Assembly (NCBI RefSeq): GCF_003688285.1
Contig: NZ_RCNT01000003.1
Coordinates: forward strand, 7,501-71,500
DNA: 64,000 nucleotides
Direction of reading: 5' to 3'
Source: Rhodophyticola porphyridii
GTDB lineage: Bacteria; Pseudomonadota; Alphaproteobacteria; Rhodobacterales; Rhodobacteraceae
A program made the translations under genes and the position numbers. The notes under the pieces are model-generated. The model saw nothing but the letters and a program-made list of their open reading frames with translations. It did not search any database and had not been told where the DNA came from. The first letter of the stretch is position 1. Every line of letters begins with the position of its first letter. Shown piece after piece: positions 9,329 to 18,319 of the stretch.

Positions 9329-9553
9329 CCTCCGCGCATTTCGCCCGTCCCACGGAGGCACTGAAGGCGCACTTGAGTAGCGGCTCCGCAGATGCACCGA
9401 ATTTGCAGCCCTGCAGGTGTATCGAGGAACCCGCTCAGGATGCGCGCGGCCCTGTTGCGGTCGCGCGCATCCACCAAGGCCCGGCGCTCAGCACAGCCGG
9501 GCTTTCCACCTGGCCCGGATCTCGGTCGTCACCCCCGAGATCCGGGTATTTTT
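9329..9553 (+). ncRNA. Candidate structured RNA upstream of pyrF
   Basis: This stretch of about 300 bases between the regulator gene and pyrF has no convincing reading frame but contains five successive inverted repeats on the plus strand. They are CCTCCG/CGGAGG (9329-9358), GATGCACC/GGTGTATC (about 9390-9424, one G-U pair), GGATGCGCGCG/CGCGCGCATCC (9438-9472), GCCCGGC/GCCGGGC (9479-9502) and a terminator hairpin (9514-9553). It could be a small RNA, the 3' UTR of the regulator gene, or an attenuator leader of pyrF. No known RNA family was recognised, so the call is tentative. Confidence 0.35.
9514..9553 (+). terminator. Strong intrinsic terminator
   Basis: Perfect 12-bp stem CCCGGATCTCGG / CCGAGATCCGGG with a nine-base loop followed by TATTTTT. 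It ends 71 bases before the pyrF start, so pyrF either has its own promoter after it or is controlled by read-through. Confidence 0.88.
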
Positions 9554-9624
9554 CTGCCAACGAGATGGACAGGCCCCGCCGCTGCGCGTAATCACCGGAC
9601 CGAAGCCAAACGGGGGGACCAATC

Positions 9625-10341
9625 GTGACCGATGACAGACTGATCGTTGCCCTCGACGTACCCGATGCGCTCTCGGGCCTCAAACTGGCCCAGGAGATCG
9701 GCGATGCGGTGGGGTTCTACAAGATCGGCCTCGGCATGCTGGCCACAGGCGGTCTTGGTCTTGCCAATGAACTGATACAGGATCACGGCAAGCGCATCTT
9801 CCTCGACATGAAGCTGTTCGATATCTCCGCCACCATCGAAGCGGCGGTCAGCCGGCTTGCGCGCTTCGACCTGGACTTCCTGACCGTTCACGGCGACCCG
9901 CATGTGGTCCGTGCCGCCAAAGAGGGCGCTTCGGGTACGGAGCTCAAGATACTCGCGGTTACGGTGCTGACGTCGCTAGATCGCGAGGATTTGGATGCAT
10001 GCCTGATCCGCGCTGGGAAGATTCCTGATCTGGTGGTGGACCGCGCGGGCCGTGCCCTTGACGCGGGCGCCGACGGGGTGATCGCCTCGCCGCAGGAGGC
10101 CCGTCTCATCCGCGCCCTGCCGGAGGCCGCGGGCCGGTTGATCGTCACGCCGGGTGTCCGCCCGTTCGGGTCCGGTCTGGGCGACCAGAAACGTGTTGCA
10201 ACGCCTGCCGAGGCAATTGCCGAAGGCGCCGATCATATTGTGGTTGGCAGGCCTGTCTGGCAGTCGGCGGACCCAAGGAGCGCCGCGCTATCCATAACGG
10301 AAGAAATGAACTCTCCCCAAGCCAAGACACCCAACAGATGA
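9625..10341 (+). CDS. pyrF: Orotidine 5'-phosphate decarboxylase
   Basis: Last step of de novo UMP synthesis. The 238 residues show the TIM-barrel family signatures: LIVALDVPD at the N-terminus, the catalytic lysine/aspartate segment FLDMKLFDISAT (about residues 59-70), LTVHGDP, VVDRAGRA and the phosphate-binding VTPGVRP followed by IVVGRPVW. The start is a GTG with GGGGGGACC eight bases upstream. The segment just upstream contains a strong terminator, which could attenuate pyrF expression. The C-terminal extension after EEMNSPQ is not conserved. Confidence 0.95.
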   Translation: MTDDRLIVALDVPDALSGLKLAQEIGDAVGFYKIGLGMLATGGLGLANELIQDHGKRIFLDMKLFDISATIEAAVSRLARFDLDFLTVHGDPHVVRAAKEGASGTELKILAVTVLTSLDREDLDACLIRAGKIPDLVVDRAGRALDAGADGVIASPQEARLIRALPEAAGRLIVTPGVRPFGSGLGDQKRVATPAEAIAEGADHIVVGRPVWQSADPRSAALSITEEMNSPQAKTPNR

Positions 10342-10393
10342 TCGGGGCGCGGCCCAGGGCCAAAGCGATCAGCGAAGTCCGCGCACCAGGCCG

Positions 10394-10678
10394 TTAGTTG
10401 TCATTGATGTCGTGATCGAAGGTTTTCACCGGCCCGTAACGCAGACCGATGAACCGCCTCAACAGAAGCCACGAGATCAGGGACGTCACCGCGAAGGCCA
10501 GCAACATGACCGGGATGGACGCCGACAGCCACAAGGCAAGCGGCCCGCCGACCAGCAGGATAAGACCCACAACCGCCGCGCCGATGGCAAAACCCAGCAG
10601 CACGAAGGACGGCAGCAGAACCTCGCCCACGGCGAGGATCAGTGCCGCCGCCATCCACGCCCACCATTCCCCCCACAT
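10394..10678 (-). CDS. Short NfeD-family membrane protein
   Basis: A 94-residue membrane protein with two to three hydrophobic segments (ALILAVGEVLLPSFVLLGFA; ASIPVMLLAFAVTSLISWL). NfeD proteins partner with SPFH proteins in membrane microdomain organisation. The usual C-terminal OB-fold domain is missing, as the protein ends at TFDHDINDN just after the last membrane segment. The start ATG shares one base with the TGA of the preceding SPFH gene, showing translational coupling and supporting the paired function. Confidence 0.85.
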   Translation of the reverse strand: MWGEWWAWMAAALILAVGEVLLPSFVLLGFAIGAAVVGLILLVGGPLALWLSASIPVMLLAFAVTSLISWLLLRRFIGLRYGPVKTFDHDINDN

Positions 10679-11571
10679 CAGACGCGCCCCTTCAGCATCT
10701 GAAACGCTTTGCCGAAGGCATCGACCGCATCCGCCGGCACCACAATCGTCTGCGTTCCCTGACCTTGCGCAACCTGTGCAATCGCCTTCACCTGTTCCAG
10801 AGCGATATTGTACTGTACGGCTTCCAGGCCGCCTTTGCCAATCGCCTCGGCCACGACCCCCGTGGCATAGGCCTCCGCTTCGGCCTCGACACGACGCGCC
10901 TCGGCCGCCTGCCGGGCAGCGTAGAGCTCCGCATCGGCGGCCAGCTCCACCGCTCGGCGCTTGCCTTCGGCCTCCGTCACCGCCGCCCGCCGTGCGCGTT
11001 CCGCGTTCAACTGCTGCAACATCGCGTCGCGTGTGGCCTGATCCAGCGCCACATCCAGTATCTCGGCGCGCGTCACCTCGATCCCCCAATCGTTTACGGC
11101 TGTCTCGACCATGGATTTGATCTGTTCGATCAGTTGATTCCGGTTGGACTGGACTTCGTCCAGTTCCATCTTCCCGATTTCGGCACGCACGATCCCGGCC
11201 ACGGTAGTGGAAATGGCCGCATCCACATCGCGGATCCGGTAGACGGTCTTTTCAGGCTCCAGAACCCGATAGAACACGCTGGTTTCCACCTGCAGCAAGA
11301 CGTTGTCGGAGGTGATCGCGTCCTGGCTCGCATTGGGCAATTGTCGCTCCAGAACACTGACCTTGTGGGCCACCCTGTCCAGAAACGGGATGATGAAGTT
11401 GATCCCCGGCCCCAGCACGGATTTCAACCGGCCGAAACGCTCCACCACATGCTGCTCGGATTGCGGAACGATCCGAATGCCCAGGAAAATACAAAGAATA
11501 ATGAACCCTGCCAGAAGCAGGATCACGACATTGCCGCCAAGAAGCTCCGAAATCAGTTGATCAAAATCCAT
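10678..11571 (-). CDS. SPFH/band-7 (stomatin-like) membrane protein
   Basis: Stomatin/prohibitin-class protein that forms oligomeric scaffolds on the inner membrane. One N-terminal hydrophobic helix (VVILLLAGFIILCIFLG) precedes the band-7 domain (VVERFGRLKSVLGPGINFIIPFLD; TSDNVLLQVETSVFYRV; RAEIGKMELDEV) and a long alanine/glutamate-rich coiled coil (AERARRAAVTEAEGKRRAVE). Start 11571 is supported by AGGA eight bases upstream; the longer reading frame is not coding-like. About 297 residues, normal for the family. Coupled to a short NfeD gene. Confidence 0.93.
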   Translation of the reverse strand: MDFDQLISELLGGNVVILLLAGFIILCIFLGIRIVPQSEQHVVERFGRLKSVLGPGINFIIPFLDRVAHKVSVLERQLPNASQDAITSDNVLLQVETSVFYRVLEPEKTVYRIRDVDAAISTTVAGIVRAEIGKMELDEVQSNRNQLIEQIKSMVETAVNDWGIEVTRAEILDVALDQATRDAMLQQLNAERARRAAVTEAEGKRRAVELAADAELYAARQAAEARRVEAEAEAYATGVVAEAIGKGGLEAVQYNIALEQVKAIAQVAQGQGTQTIVVPADAVDAFGKAFQMLKGRV

Positions 11572-11665
11572 TGTGTTATCCTCGGGTTTCATAAGGCTAT
11601 ATAGGCTTGGGAGGGGAGATTTGCCTAGATCGGATGTTCTTCCCGTCTGCCAACGGTGATCCATC

Positions 11666-12919
11666 ATGCCCGCGCTCTGCCGCGACTGCCTGACCATGTT
11701 CGAGACCGGCACACGCTGCCCGGCCTGCGCGCGCCCGCGCATCATATCCCACCCCGAGCTTTTCGATCTGTCCATCGCCCATATGGATTGCGATGCGTTT
11801 TACGCTTCTGTCGAAAAGCGCGACAACCCCGAGTTGCGCGACAAGCCCGTGATCATCGGCGGCGGCAAACGCGGCGTCGTCTCCACCGCCTGCTACATCG
11901 CGCGCATCAAGGGAGTGAAATCCGCGATGCCGATGTTCAAGGCCCTGAAGCTCTGCCCTGAGGCGGTCGTGGTGCGGGGCAGGATGGAGGTCTATGCGCA
12001 GGTGTCGCGCCAGATCCGCGCGATGATGGAAGAGATGACGCCCGCCATCGAACCGCTCTCCCTTGACGAGGCATTCATGGATCTCACCGGAACCGCACGG
12101 CTGCATGGCAAGCCCCCTGCCGCGATGCTGGCCGGTCTGGTCAACCGGATGCGGGCCGAACTCGGCATCACCGGATCCATCGGTCTCTCGCACAACAAGT
12201 TTCTGGCGAAGCTCGCCTCCGATCTCGACAAACCGCGCGGCTTTTCCATCATCGGCAAGGCCGAAACGATGGCATTCCTGTCGGACAAACCTGTTCGCAT
12301 GATCTGGGGCATCGGCCAGGCCGGCCAGGCCTCCCTCGACAAGGCCGGGATCCGCAGATTCGCCGATCTGAGGCGATGGGATCGCAAGGCGCTGGCCGAC
12401 CGCTTTGGCACCATGGGTGACCGGCTCTATTTTCTTTCGCGCGGCGAGGACAATCGACGGGTCAAGCGCGACAGGGCCGTCAAGAGTATCTCGAACGAAA
12501 CCACGTTTTCCGACGACATCGCCGACCCCGATATTCTCGACGGCCATATCTGGCGCATGACGGAGAAGGTTGCCGCTCGCGCCAAGGCCAAGGCCATCGC
12601 GGGTCGGGTCGTGACGCTGAAACTGAAACGCGCCGATTTCACACAGATCACCCGCCGGGTTTCACTTGGTGATGCGACTCATATGGCTGACCGCATCTAC
12701 CGGACCGCGCGGGGGCTTTTCGATGCCGTCGACCACACCAGACCCTACCGCCTGCTCGGTGTGGGCCTGTCCGATCTGGTGCCGTCGGATCAGGCCGACC
12801 GTTCGGGCAACCTGCTCGATCCCGATCAGGCCAAACGCTATCAGGCCGAACGCGCCGCCGACGCCATTCGTAACCGCTTCGGCAAGGATGCCATCGTCAA
12901 GGGACGCGCCCTGCGATGA
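11666..12919 (+). CDS. dinB: DNA polymerase IV (Y-family)
   Basis: Error-prone translesion DNA polymerase. Catalytic carboxylates are visible in AHMDCDAFYASVE (about residues 38-50) and SLDEAF (about 131), with finger motif GGGKRGVVSTACYIAR, the helix-hairpin-helix region MIWGIGQAG and the little-finger domain. Unusually, about 35 residues precede the catalytic domain and contain two CxxC pairs (CRDC, CPAC), suggesting a small zinc ribbon. The beta-clamp binding motif at the C-terminus is not obvious. No imuA/dnaE2 neighbours are present. Confidence 0.95.
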   Translation: MPALCRDCLTMFETGTRCPACARPRIISHPELFDLSIAHMDCDAFYASVEKRDNPELRDKPVIIGGGKRGVVSTACYIARIKGVKSAMPMFKALKLCPEAVVVRGRMEVYAQVSRQIRAMMEEMTPAIEPLSLDEAFMDLTGTARLHGKPPAAMLAGLVNRMRAELGITGSIGLSHNKFLAKLASDLDKPRGFSIIGKAETMAFLSDKPVRMIWGIGQAGQASLDKAGIRRFADLRRWDRKALADRFGTMGDRLYFLSRGEDNRRVKRDRAVKSISNETTFSDDIADPDILDGHIWRMTEKVAARAKAKAIAGRVVTLKLKRADFTQITRRVSLGDATHMADRIYRTARGLFDAVDHTRPYRLLGVGLSDLVPSDQADRSGNLLDPDQAKRYQAERAADAIRNRFGKDAIVKGRALR

Positions 12920-12955
12920 TCGGCCTGCACCGCGCCAATGCGCAAACGGCCCGGA

Positions 12956-13816
12956 TCACTCCGCGGCCAGAGGCACCTGTCCGGCCCGCGGCCCGATCAC
13001 CCGGTCCAGGACCTCGGTGATCAGGGCTTTGACGTTCTGGAAGTTTCCATTCGGACGGATCAGTCGTTCATTCATGTAAAGCGACCGGTCGATCTCGATC
13101 TGGACAGCGTGCCGCCCGCGCGACGGCCGCCCGTAGTGCTGGGTCACGAATGCCCCCGCGAAAGGCGCGTTCCGGCTGACCACAAGGCCCGCCTCTTCGA
13201 ACGCCGCTTCGATTTGCTCCACCACGGCGCTGTTGCACGAGGCTCCGAACCGGTCGCCCAGAACCACCTCGGGGCGCCGCTGGCCGGGCCGGGAAATCGC
13301 GTCCAGCGCCTCGTGCGGCATCGAGTGGAAATCAAGCAGAATGGACCGGCCGAACATCACTTGCGCGCCGCTGACCAACTCTTCCAGCTGTCGGTGATAG
13401 GGTCGCCAGACCTGTGAAATCCGCGCCTCCGCCTCATCCAGACTCAACTTGCCGCGATAGATGACGCGGCCATTGGCCACCACCCGCGGGATAACACCGA
13501 GGCCCGAACTGATCCGCGGGTTCTGCGAGGCGCGTTTGACACCCGCCACCACGCCGGGGTCCAGTTCGTCGGCATTTCGGTTCAGATCCACATAGGCGCG
13601 GGGGAATTCGGCGGCCAGAAGCGGCGCCCCAAGCCTCGGCGCATCGGCCACCAGCATGTCCATAAACGCATCTTCCGAAGACCGGATCGCGCGTTCGTCC
13701 AGCACCGTTCTGCGGGTAAAACTCCACGGATAATGGCGCCCGGAATGGGGCGAGGCGACAATCACCGGCGTCGATCGGTGATCCGGCATATCAAGACGGT
13801 AGGCGTGACGCGACAT
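12956..13816 (-). CDS. N-formylglutamate amidohydrolase-family protein
   Basis: Zinc-dependent amidohydrolase of the family that hydrolyses N-formylglutamate in histidine breakdown. Visible hallmarks are VIVASPHSGRHYP at the N-terminus, VDLNRNADELDP, the metal/catalytic LLDFHSMP and GRHAVQIEIDRSLYMNE near the C-terminus. No hut genes are nearby, so the physiological substrate may differ. ATG at 13816 (MSRHAYRLDMPD) fits the family; the upstream in-frame extension is not coding-like. The gene is convergent with dinB (36-bp gap). Confidence 0.88.
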   Translation of the reverse strand: MSRHAYRLDMPDHRSTPVIVASPHSGRHYPWSFTRRTVLDERAIRSSEDAFMDMLVADAPRLGAPLLAAEFPRAYVDLNRNADELDPGVVAGVKRASQNPRISSGLGVIPRVVANGRVIYRGKLSLDEAEARISQVWRPYHRQLEELVSGAQVMFGRSILLDFHSMPHEALDAISRPGQRRPEVVLGDRFGASCNSAVVEQIEAAFEEAGLVVSRNAPFAGAFVTQHYGRPSRGRHAVQIEIDRSLYMNERLIRPNGNFQNVKALITEVLDRVIGPRAGQVPLAAE

Positions 13817-13979
13817 GAAGACCCTTTCCTTCCCCTCGAATATAGGCGGATTCTCACAATGACCAAAAGCCTTTGAAAGCTCTTGAACCACCCCCCGACT
13901 CCTTTTATAGAGCGGCTTCACTGTGCGGCGGGTGCCGGACCGGGCCGCCCGTCGGCCTGAGCCCATCTCGGTGTCACAC

Positions 13980-14054
13980 GGGCGATTAGCTCAGCGGTAG
14001 AGCACTTCGTTGACATCGAAGGGGTCACTGGTTCGATCCCAGTATCGCCCACCA
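13980..14054 (+). tRNA. tRNA-Val (anticodon GAC)
   Basis: A 75-base cloverleaf: acceptor GGGCGAT pairs with ATCGCCC (14044-14050), anticodon stem CTTCG/CGAAG flanks the loop TTGACAT with anticodon GAC at 14012-14014, the T-loop is GGTTCGATCCC, and the 3' CCA is encoded (14052-14054). Confidence 0.97.
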
Positions 14055-14120
14055 TTCATGCCCTTTTTCAAGGGCTTAACCCCAAGGCGCATCGCCGCGC
14101 CGCGACGAAGGAGACAGGCC

Positions 14121-14246
14121 ATGAAGGTCAGGAACTCGCTCCGCTCGCTCAAGCAGCGCCATCGCGATTGCCGCGTCGTGCGCCGCAAGGGCCGCGTTTA
14201 TGTGATCAACAAGACGCAGCGCCGGTTCAAAGCCCGCCAGGGTTGA
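14121..14246 (+). CDS. rpmJ: 50S ribosomal protein L36 (zinc-free type)
   Basis: A 41-residue basic ribosomal protein beginning [17 protein letters not shown] and ending FKARQG. It has only one cysteine, so it is the form lacking the zinc-binding CxxC...CxxxH set; this is the usual type in Alphaproteobacteria. AAGGAGA lies nine bases before ATG and a strong terminator follows 25 bases after the stop. It lies 67 bases after tRNA-Val on the same strand. Confidence 0.96.
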   Translation: MKVRNSLRSLKQRHRDCRVVRRKGRVYVINKTQRRFKARQG

Positions 14247-14270
14247 GCCATATGCGCATGAGCTGAAAAG

Positions 14271-14293
14271 GCCGCCCCCGGGGCGGCTTTTTT
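14271..14293 (+). terminator. Intrinsic terminator after rpmJ
   Basis: GC-rich perfect inverted repeat GCCGCCCC-C-GGGGCGGC followed by six T residues. Confidence 0.92.
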
Positions 14294-14431
14294 GCTGTCC
14301 TGTCCCGTCGATCCACGATCCGTTGCCGCCAAATTCGCAGGCGAACCGGGCATGCAGGGCGCAACGGAACCGCTGCCGCCAGAATCCACGCCGCTCGCCA
14401 ACACGGTCTTGCTGCCAAGAACGGCTCCGCG

Positions 14432-15907
14432 TTACCGCGCCAGGCCAAGCAAGCCGCCGACATCAAGATGCGCCTCCATATGGTCGGCGAGGGCATCCAG
14501 CGTGCGTTCTACGGCCTCTCCATGGACAAGGCCGGAAGCCGCAACGCCGAACCGACCAAGCCAGGCCGCACGGAACCTATCATCGCGGAACATCCCGTGG
14601 AGATAGCTTCCCTCCACCCGCCCATCGGCACTGATCGCGCCTTCGGCGGCCTCGGCCACCGTGGCAAACGGTCTTGCCCGGTCGGGACCGTCGCTTTGTC
14701 CGATATGAATCTCGTAGCCGCGAAACGGCACCCCGCTGGCGCGATGCACCGCCTCCACCTCACAGAGCCGCTTTTCCGGGGTCATGACCGTCTCGATTTC
14801 CAGCAACCCCAACCCCTCGGTCTCCCCGGCCGGCCCTTCGATCCCGTCCGGGTCTGCAACCACGCGGCCCAGCATCTGGTACCCTCCGCAAATGCCGAGG
14901 ATATGACCGCCGCGCCTGTGATGGGCAGTCAGGTCCAGATGCCAGCCCTGCGCCCGAAGAAACGCCAGATCTCCACGGGTGGATTTCGTGCCCGGCAAGA
15001 TCACCAGATCGGCATCTCCAGGAAGGGCCCGACCCGGTCCAAGCATCGTCACCCGCACCCCCGGCTCCTGAAGCAAAGGGTCAAGGTCGTCGAAGTTCGC
15101 GATCCGTGACAGCGCGAGGCAGACAATGTGAAACCCATGCTCCCGCTTCGGAGCGTGCAGCGACAGCGCGTCTTCCGCCGGCAGCTTCCAGGCGTTGGCA
15201 AACCATGGCAGCACGCCAAATCCACGCCACCCCGTCCGGTCGGCGATAAACCTGTATCCTTCGTCGAACAAGCTGACATCGCCGCGGAACTTGTTAACGA
15301 GAAAACCTGCCACCAGCGCGGCATCCGCCGGATCGATGACCGCCTGCGTTCCCACGATCTGGGCGATCACGCCTCCGCGGTCGATGTCACCGGCCAGTAC
15401 CACCGGCAAATCCGCCTCACGGGCGAACCCCATATTGGCGATATCGCCCGCCCGCAGGTTGATCTCGGCGGGGCTGCCGGCCCCTTCCACGATCACAAGG
15501 TCATGGGCCGATTTCAGGCGCTGGAAACTCTCCATCACCGCCGCCATCAATGTCGGTTTCAAATCGCCATAGCCGCGTGCCGAGGCCGATGCGATCCGCC
15601 GCCCCTGTAGGATGATCTGCGCGCCCACATCCGTTTCCGGTTTCAGAAGAACCGGGTTCATGTCGGTCAGCGGCTCCAGCCCGCAGGCCATTGCCTGCAA
15701 CGCCTGTGCACGCCCGATCTCTCCGCCATCGCCGGTGACGGCGGCATTGTTCGACATGTTCTGCGGCTTGAAGGGGGCCACCGACAGGCCGCGCCTGCGG
15801 GCCGCCCGGCAGAGCCCTGCCACCAGCATTGATTTACCTACATCCGAACCCGTACCCTGAATCATCAGCGCCCGGCCAAGTAGTCCAGTCCCGTTCCGCC
15901 CTACCAT
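14432..15907 (-). CDS. cobQ: Cobyric acid synthase
   Basis: Amidates four carboxyl groups of adenosylcobyrinate a,c-diamide in cobalamin synthesis, with an N-terminal ATPase-like domain and a C-terminal class-I glutaminase domain. Visible: [15 protein letters not shown] (Walker A), [31 protein letters not shown], the glutaminase nucleophile [14 protein letters not shown] and the late catalytic histidine in [11 protein letters not shown] 15907 overlaps the end of the upstream DUF4329 gene by seven bases; an alternative start is 15865. No other cobalamin genes are visible in this window. Confidence 0.95.
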   Translation of the reverse strand: MVGRNGTGLLGRALMIQGTGSDVGKSMLVAGLCRAARRRGLSVAPFKPQNMSNNAAVTGDGGEIGRAQALQAMACGLEPLTDMNPVLLKPETDVGAQIILQGRRIASASARGYGDLKPTLMAAVMESFQRLKSAHDLVIVEGAGSPAEINLRAGDIANMGFAREADLPVVLAGDIDRGGVIAQIVGTQAVIDPADAALVAGFLVNKFRGDVSLFDEGYRFIADRTGWRGFGVLPWFANAWKLPAEDALSLHAPKREHGFHIVCLALSRIANFDDLDPLLQEPGVRVTMLGPGRALPGDADLVILPGTKSTRGDLAFLRAQGWHLDLTAHHRRGGHILGICGGYQMLGRVVADPDGIEGPAGETEGLGLLEIETVMTPEKRLCEVEAVHRASGVPFRGYEIHIGQSDGPDRARPFATVAEAAEGAISADGRVEGSYLHGMFRDDRFRAAWLGRFGVAASGLVHGEAVERTLDALADHMEAHLDVGGLLGLAR

Positions 15908-16440
15908 TTGCGTTCCCGCTGCCGAAGCTCCTGCCCGGTATAGCGTCCTGCGATCGGCCCCGCGTCTCCGGCCACGAAATCCGGATCCTGCCCCATGCAT
16001 CCCGTCGGGCAGACCTGCGTCGCCACGCCGGTGCGCCCGTCGATAAACCAAAGCCGCCCGCCCGGGGTGGCGACATATCCGTTCACCCTTTCGGACATGT
16101 CGCCTTCCAAATCGTTGCTTGACGGCACCTCGCTGTCGGCGCCGGGACCGAACCGCGCATGGGTGTGGAGGGAGGCCGTCACACCGGCGAACCGACTTTC
16201 ATCGCTCCGGGAAAGGCAGTTGTCGCTGCGCCCCCGGGTAACATCCGCAGCCATGTAGCGGCTATCGCCCAAAATGCCGATATAGCCGCAATACTGCTTG
16301 TTCTCGGCGAATGAGAGCGGCTGACGCTGGCTCAGGATCGCGTGCGCCGCGGCCAGTTCAGCGGCAGGTTGCGCCTGCGGCACGGTCGGATGCGCAACCA
16401 GAACACCGGCGACAAGCGCCACAGACTTCCAATTGCGCAT
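15901..16440 (-). CDS. Exported DUF4329-domain protein
   Basis: A 179-residue protein with a Sec signal peptide ([25 protein letters not shown]). The conserved core ([51 protein letters not shown]) matches DUF4329, a domain related to JAB/MPN-type or toxin-tip domains, with a HTH and S/D pattern that could bind metal. Four cysteines in the mature part may form disulfides. It lies between an exported caspase-fold protein and cobQ on one strand, overlapping cobQ by seven bases. Function unknown; peptidase activity is an inference. Confidence 0.75.
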   Translation of the reverse strand: MRNWKSVALVAGVLVAHPTVPQAQPAAELAAAHAILSQRQPLSFAENKQYCGYIGILGDSRYMAADVTRGRSDNCLSRSDESRFAGVTASLHTHARFGPGADSEVPSSNDLEGDMSERVNGYVATPGGRLWFIDGRTGVATQVCPTGCMGQDPDFVAGDAGPIAGRYTGQELRQRERKW

Positions 16441-16467
16441 CGCCGGGTTCCTTGCACGGGTTACATA

Positions 16468-18156
16468 TCATTGCCGGATAATGGCGCCTACGGAATCCGC
16501 CAGCAACCGCACAACGGTCCCCTGATCCAGAAAGCCCGTGACCTCCAGATTGCGCGCCTGCTGATACCGCCGCATCGCGCGCCGGGTGTCCTCGTCGAAC
16601 TGGCCGTCAACCCGGCCCGGGTCCAGGCCCAGCGCCGCCAGCCGCTGCTCGATCAACTGCCGCGTGACGGTCGGCATGTTCAGCGCCGCCTCGCGCGCCT
16701 CCCACTGGGCCAGTAATGCGGGATCCTGCCCTCCACCCTGCAACTCGGCGATCCGCGATCGGGCCGCGCCGGCAAATGACCCCTCCGGATAGGTTTGCAG
16801 ATAGGTCCGATAGGCCTCCACAGTGTCGGCGTCTCGGGCCCGGTCCCATGCCGCGCCTTCCTCGGCCGCGGCGGCCTGACGTGCGGCGACCTCGATATCG
16901 TCAAGTCTTGCGGTGGCGATATCGGCGAACACGCCATCGGGATAGCGTTCCAGATAGGCCCGCAATCCGACCTCATCGCCACCCTGCCCGGTCGCGTCCC
17001 AGAACGCTCGGTCGTTGCGTTCCTGCTCCTCCGCCCGCAACTGCGCCTCGCGCTCCAGCTCCGCCGCACGCAGATCGCTCATGTCGGATAACCGGGCAAT
17101 CTGTTCGCGGGTCAGAAACCCGGTAGGCTCATACCCGGTTGCCTGCTGCCAGCCCCGGATGGCGGCACGCGAACCGGGTCCGAAGATACCGTCGATCCCG
17201 CGCGGATCGTAATCGAGGATCGACAGATCGCGCTGAATGTCCTGGCGAGCAGTGCGGTTCAGCGAAAGTTCCGCCTCCGCCCGTTCGGCGCGCTGTTCCG
17301 GATTCAGCGCCCGGGCAACCATCCGCGCCTGCGCCTCGGCAGCATTCGGACCATCGGGGTAGCGTTGCAGATACGCCCGGTAGGACGCTTCGGTATCCAG
17401 TTCCGTCGCCGCCGCCCAAAGCGCCATCTCAGCCTCGTCCGAAACCTCGACGGACGCAGGCGGCACGATCGCATCTGCCGCGGCCCCCTCTGCTTCGGGT
17501 GCATCAATGAACGCAAGACCCCTGGACAGAAATCCGAACCCGGTCAGGTTGTCGGAGTCCCGCAGCATCGTGGCCACCGCCATGCCCGGCTCCAGCAGGT
17601 CACGGCGCAGGAACCGGGCGATCTCGCGCGCCTCGCCGGTCATCACGGTCACGCCCTGCGGCACATCCAGATCGCCGATCCCGGGCTGCAGCCCCACGCC
17701 CAATTCGATCGCGCGGTCCTCGGTGCCGAGCAGCACCACCGCGCGACCTGCGGCCATCCCAGCAACATCCAGTATCGTACTTACCGCGATCCCCTGTGCA
17801 CCGATGGTTGCAAGATCGGGCGCATCCGTCTCCCTGCCCAGAAACCAGCTGTCTCCGCCCGTGGCTTCCGACTGCGCGAAATGTCCGCTCAGCGCGATGA
17901 TCATCCGGGTATCTTCACCTGTGACGAGTAAATCGGATACCAGCGCGCGGATTTCCGCGCCCGACAGGTCCTCCCCCTCGAATACGTCGAACCCCGCGGT
18001 CTCCAGCGCCCGCGTGGCGTCCAGCAAATCATCGGCCGCTCGGATCGTGGCGGCTTCGTCATAACGGCTGTTGCCGACAACCAGTGCTGTATCCCCTGCA
18101 GCCATGGTTGGGGCGATTGCAGCCAATGCAAAAAAAATCAGGCAATTCGATCTCAT
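16468..18156 (-). CDS. Exported caspase-fold protein with two peptidoglycan-binding domains; catalytic Cys absent
   Basis: A 562-residue protein with a signal peptide (cleavage near MAAGDT). Residues about 22-215 resemble the peptidase C14 fold (ALVVGNSRYDEAA; IIALSGHFAQS with the dyad histidine), but the expected DACR-type strand reads VVLLGTEDR. The only cysteine in the whole protein is residue 5 in the signal, so it is probably a pseudo-enzyme. Two peptidoglycan-binding_1 domains follow (about 290-345 with YDPRGIDGIFGPGSRAAI, and 495-550 with LDPGRVDGQFDEDTRRAM). Three repeats of the AYLxRYPDG type sit at about 245, 385 and 430. Likely periplasmic scaffold. Confidence 0.8.
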   Translation of the reverse strand: MRSNCLIFFALAAIAPTMAAGDTALVVGNSRYDEAATIRAADDLLDATRALETAGFDVFEGEDLSGAEIRALVSDLLVTGEDTRMIIALSGHFAQSEATGGDSWFLGRETDAPDLATIGAQGIAVSTILDVAGMAAGRAVVLLGTEDRAIELGVGLQPGIGDLDVPQGVTVMTGEAREIARFLRRDLLEPGMAVATMLRDSDNLTGFGFLSRGLAFIDAPEAEGAAADAIVPPASVEVSDEAEMALWAAATELDTEASYRAYLQRYPDGPNAAEAQARMVARALNPEQRAERAEAELSLNRTARQDIQRDLSILDYDPRGIDGIFGPGSRAAIRGWQQATGYEPTGFLTREQIARLSDMSDLRAAELEREAQLRAEEQERNDRAFWDATGQGGDEVGLRAYLERYPDGVFADIATARLDDIEVAARQAAAAEEGAAWDRARDADTVEAYRTYLQTYPEGSFAGAARSRIAELQGGGQDPALLAQWEAREAALNMPTVTRQLIEQRLAALGLDPGRVDGQFDEDTRRAMRRYQQARNLEVTGFLDQGTVVRLLADSVGAIIRQ

Positions 18157-18198
18157 TTTTGAACCTCTTGGTCAGTTTGGCCAACCCATAGCATGAAG

Positions 18199-18223
18199 GC
18201 CGATGTTACCCGATAACATCGGC
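18199..18223. promoter_or_regulatory. Perfect 10-bp palindrome between divergent exported-protein genes
   Basis: GCCGATGTTA-CCCGA-TAACATCGGC, an operator-like site of the LacI/GntR style (ATGTTA...TAACAT). A further half site GCCGATGTT follows near 18240. It lies between the caspase-fold gene and the EF-hand gene and has no T-tract, so it is unlikely to be a terminator. Confidence 0.55.
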
Positions 18224-18319
18224 GATCAAGCGGCTTCTCGCCGATGTTCGTGCATTTCGAAACCGGACAAACCGAATCGCTTTAAACTCTATTGTCTGCA
18301 TCTCTTGTGGAGTGATCCG

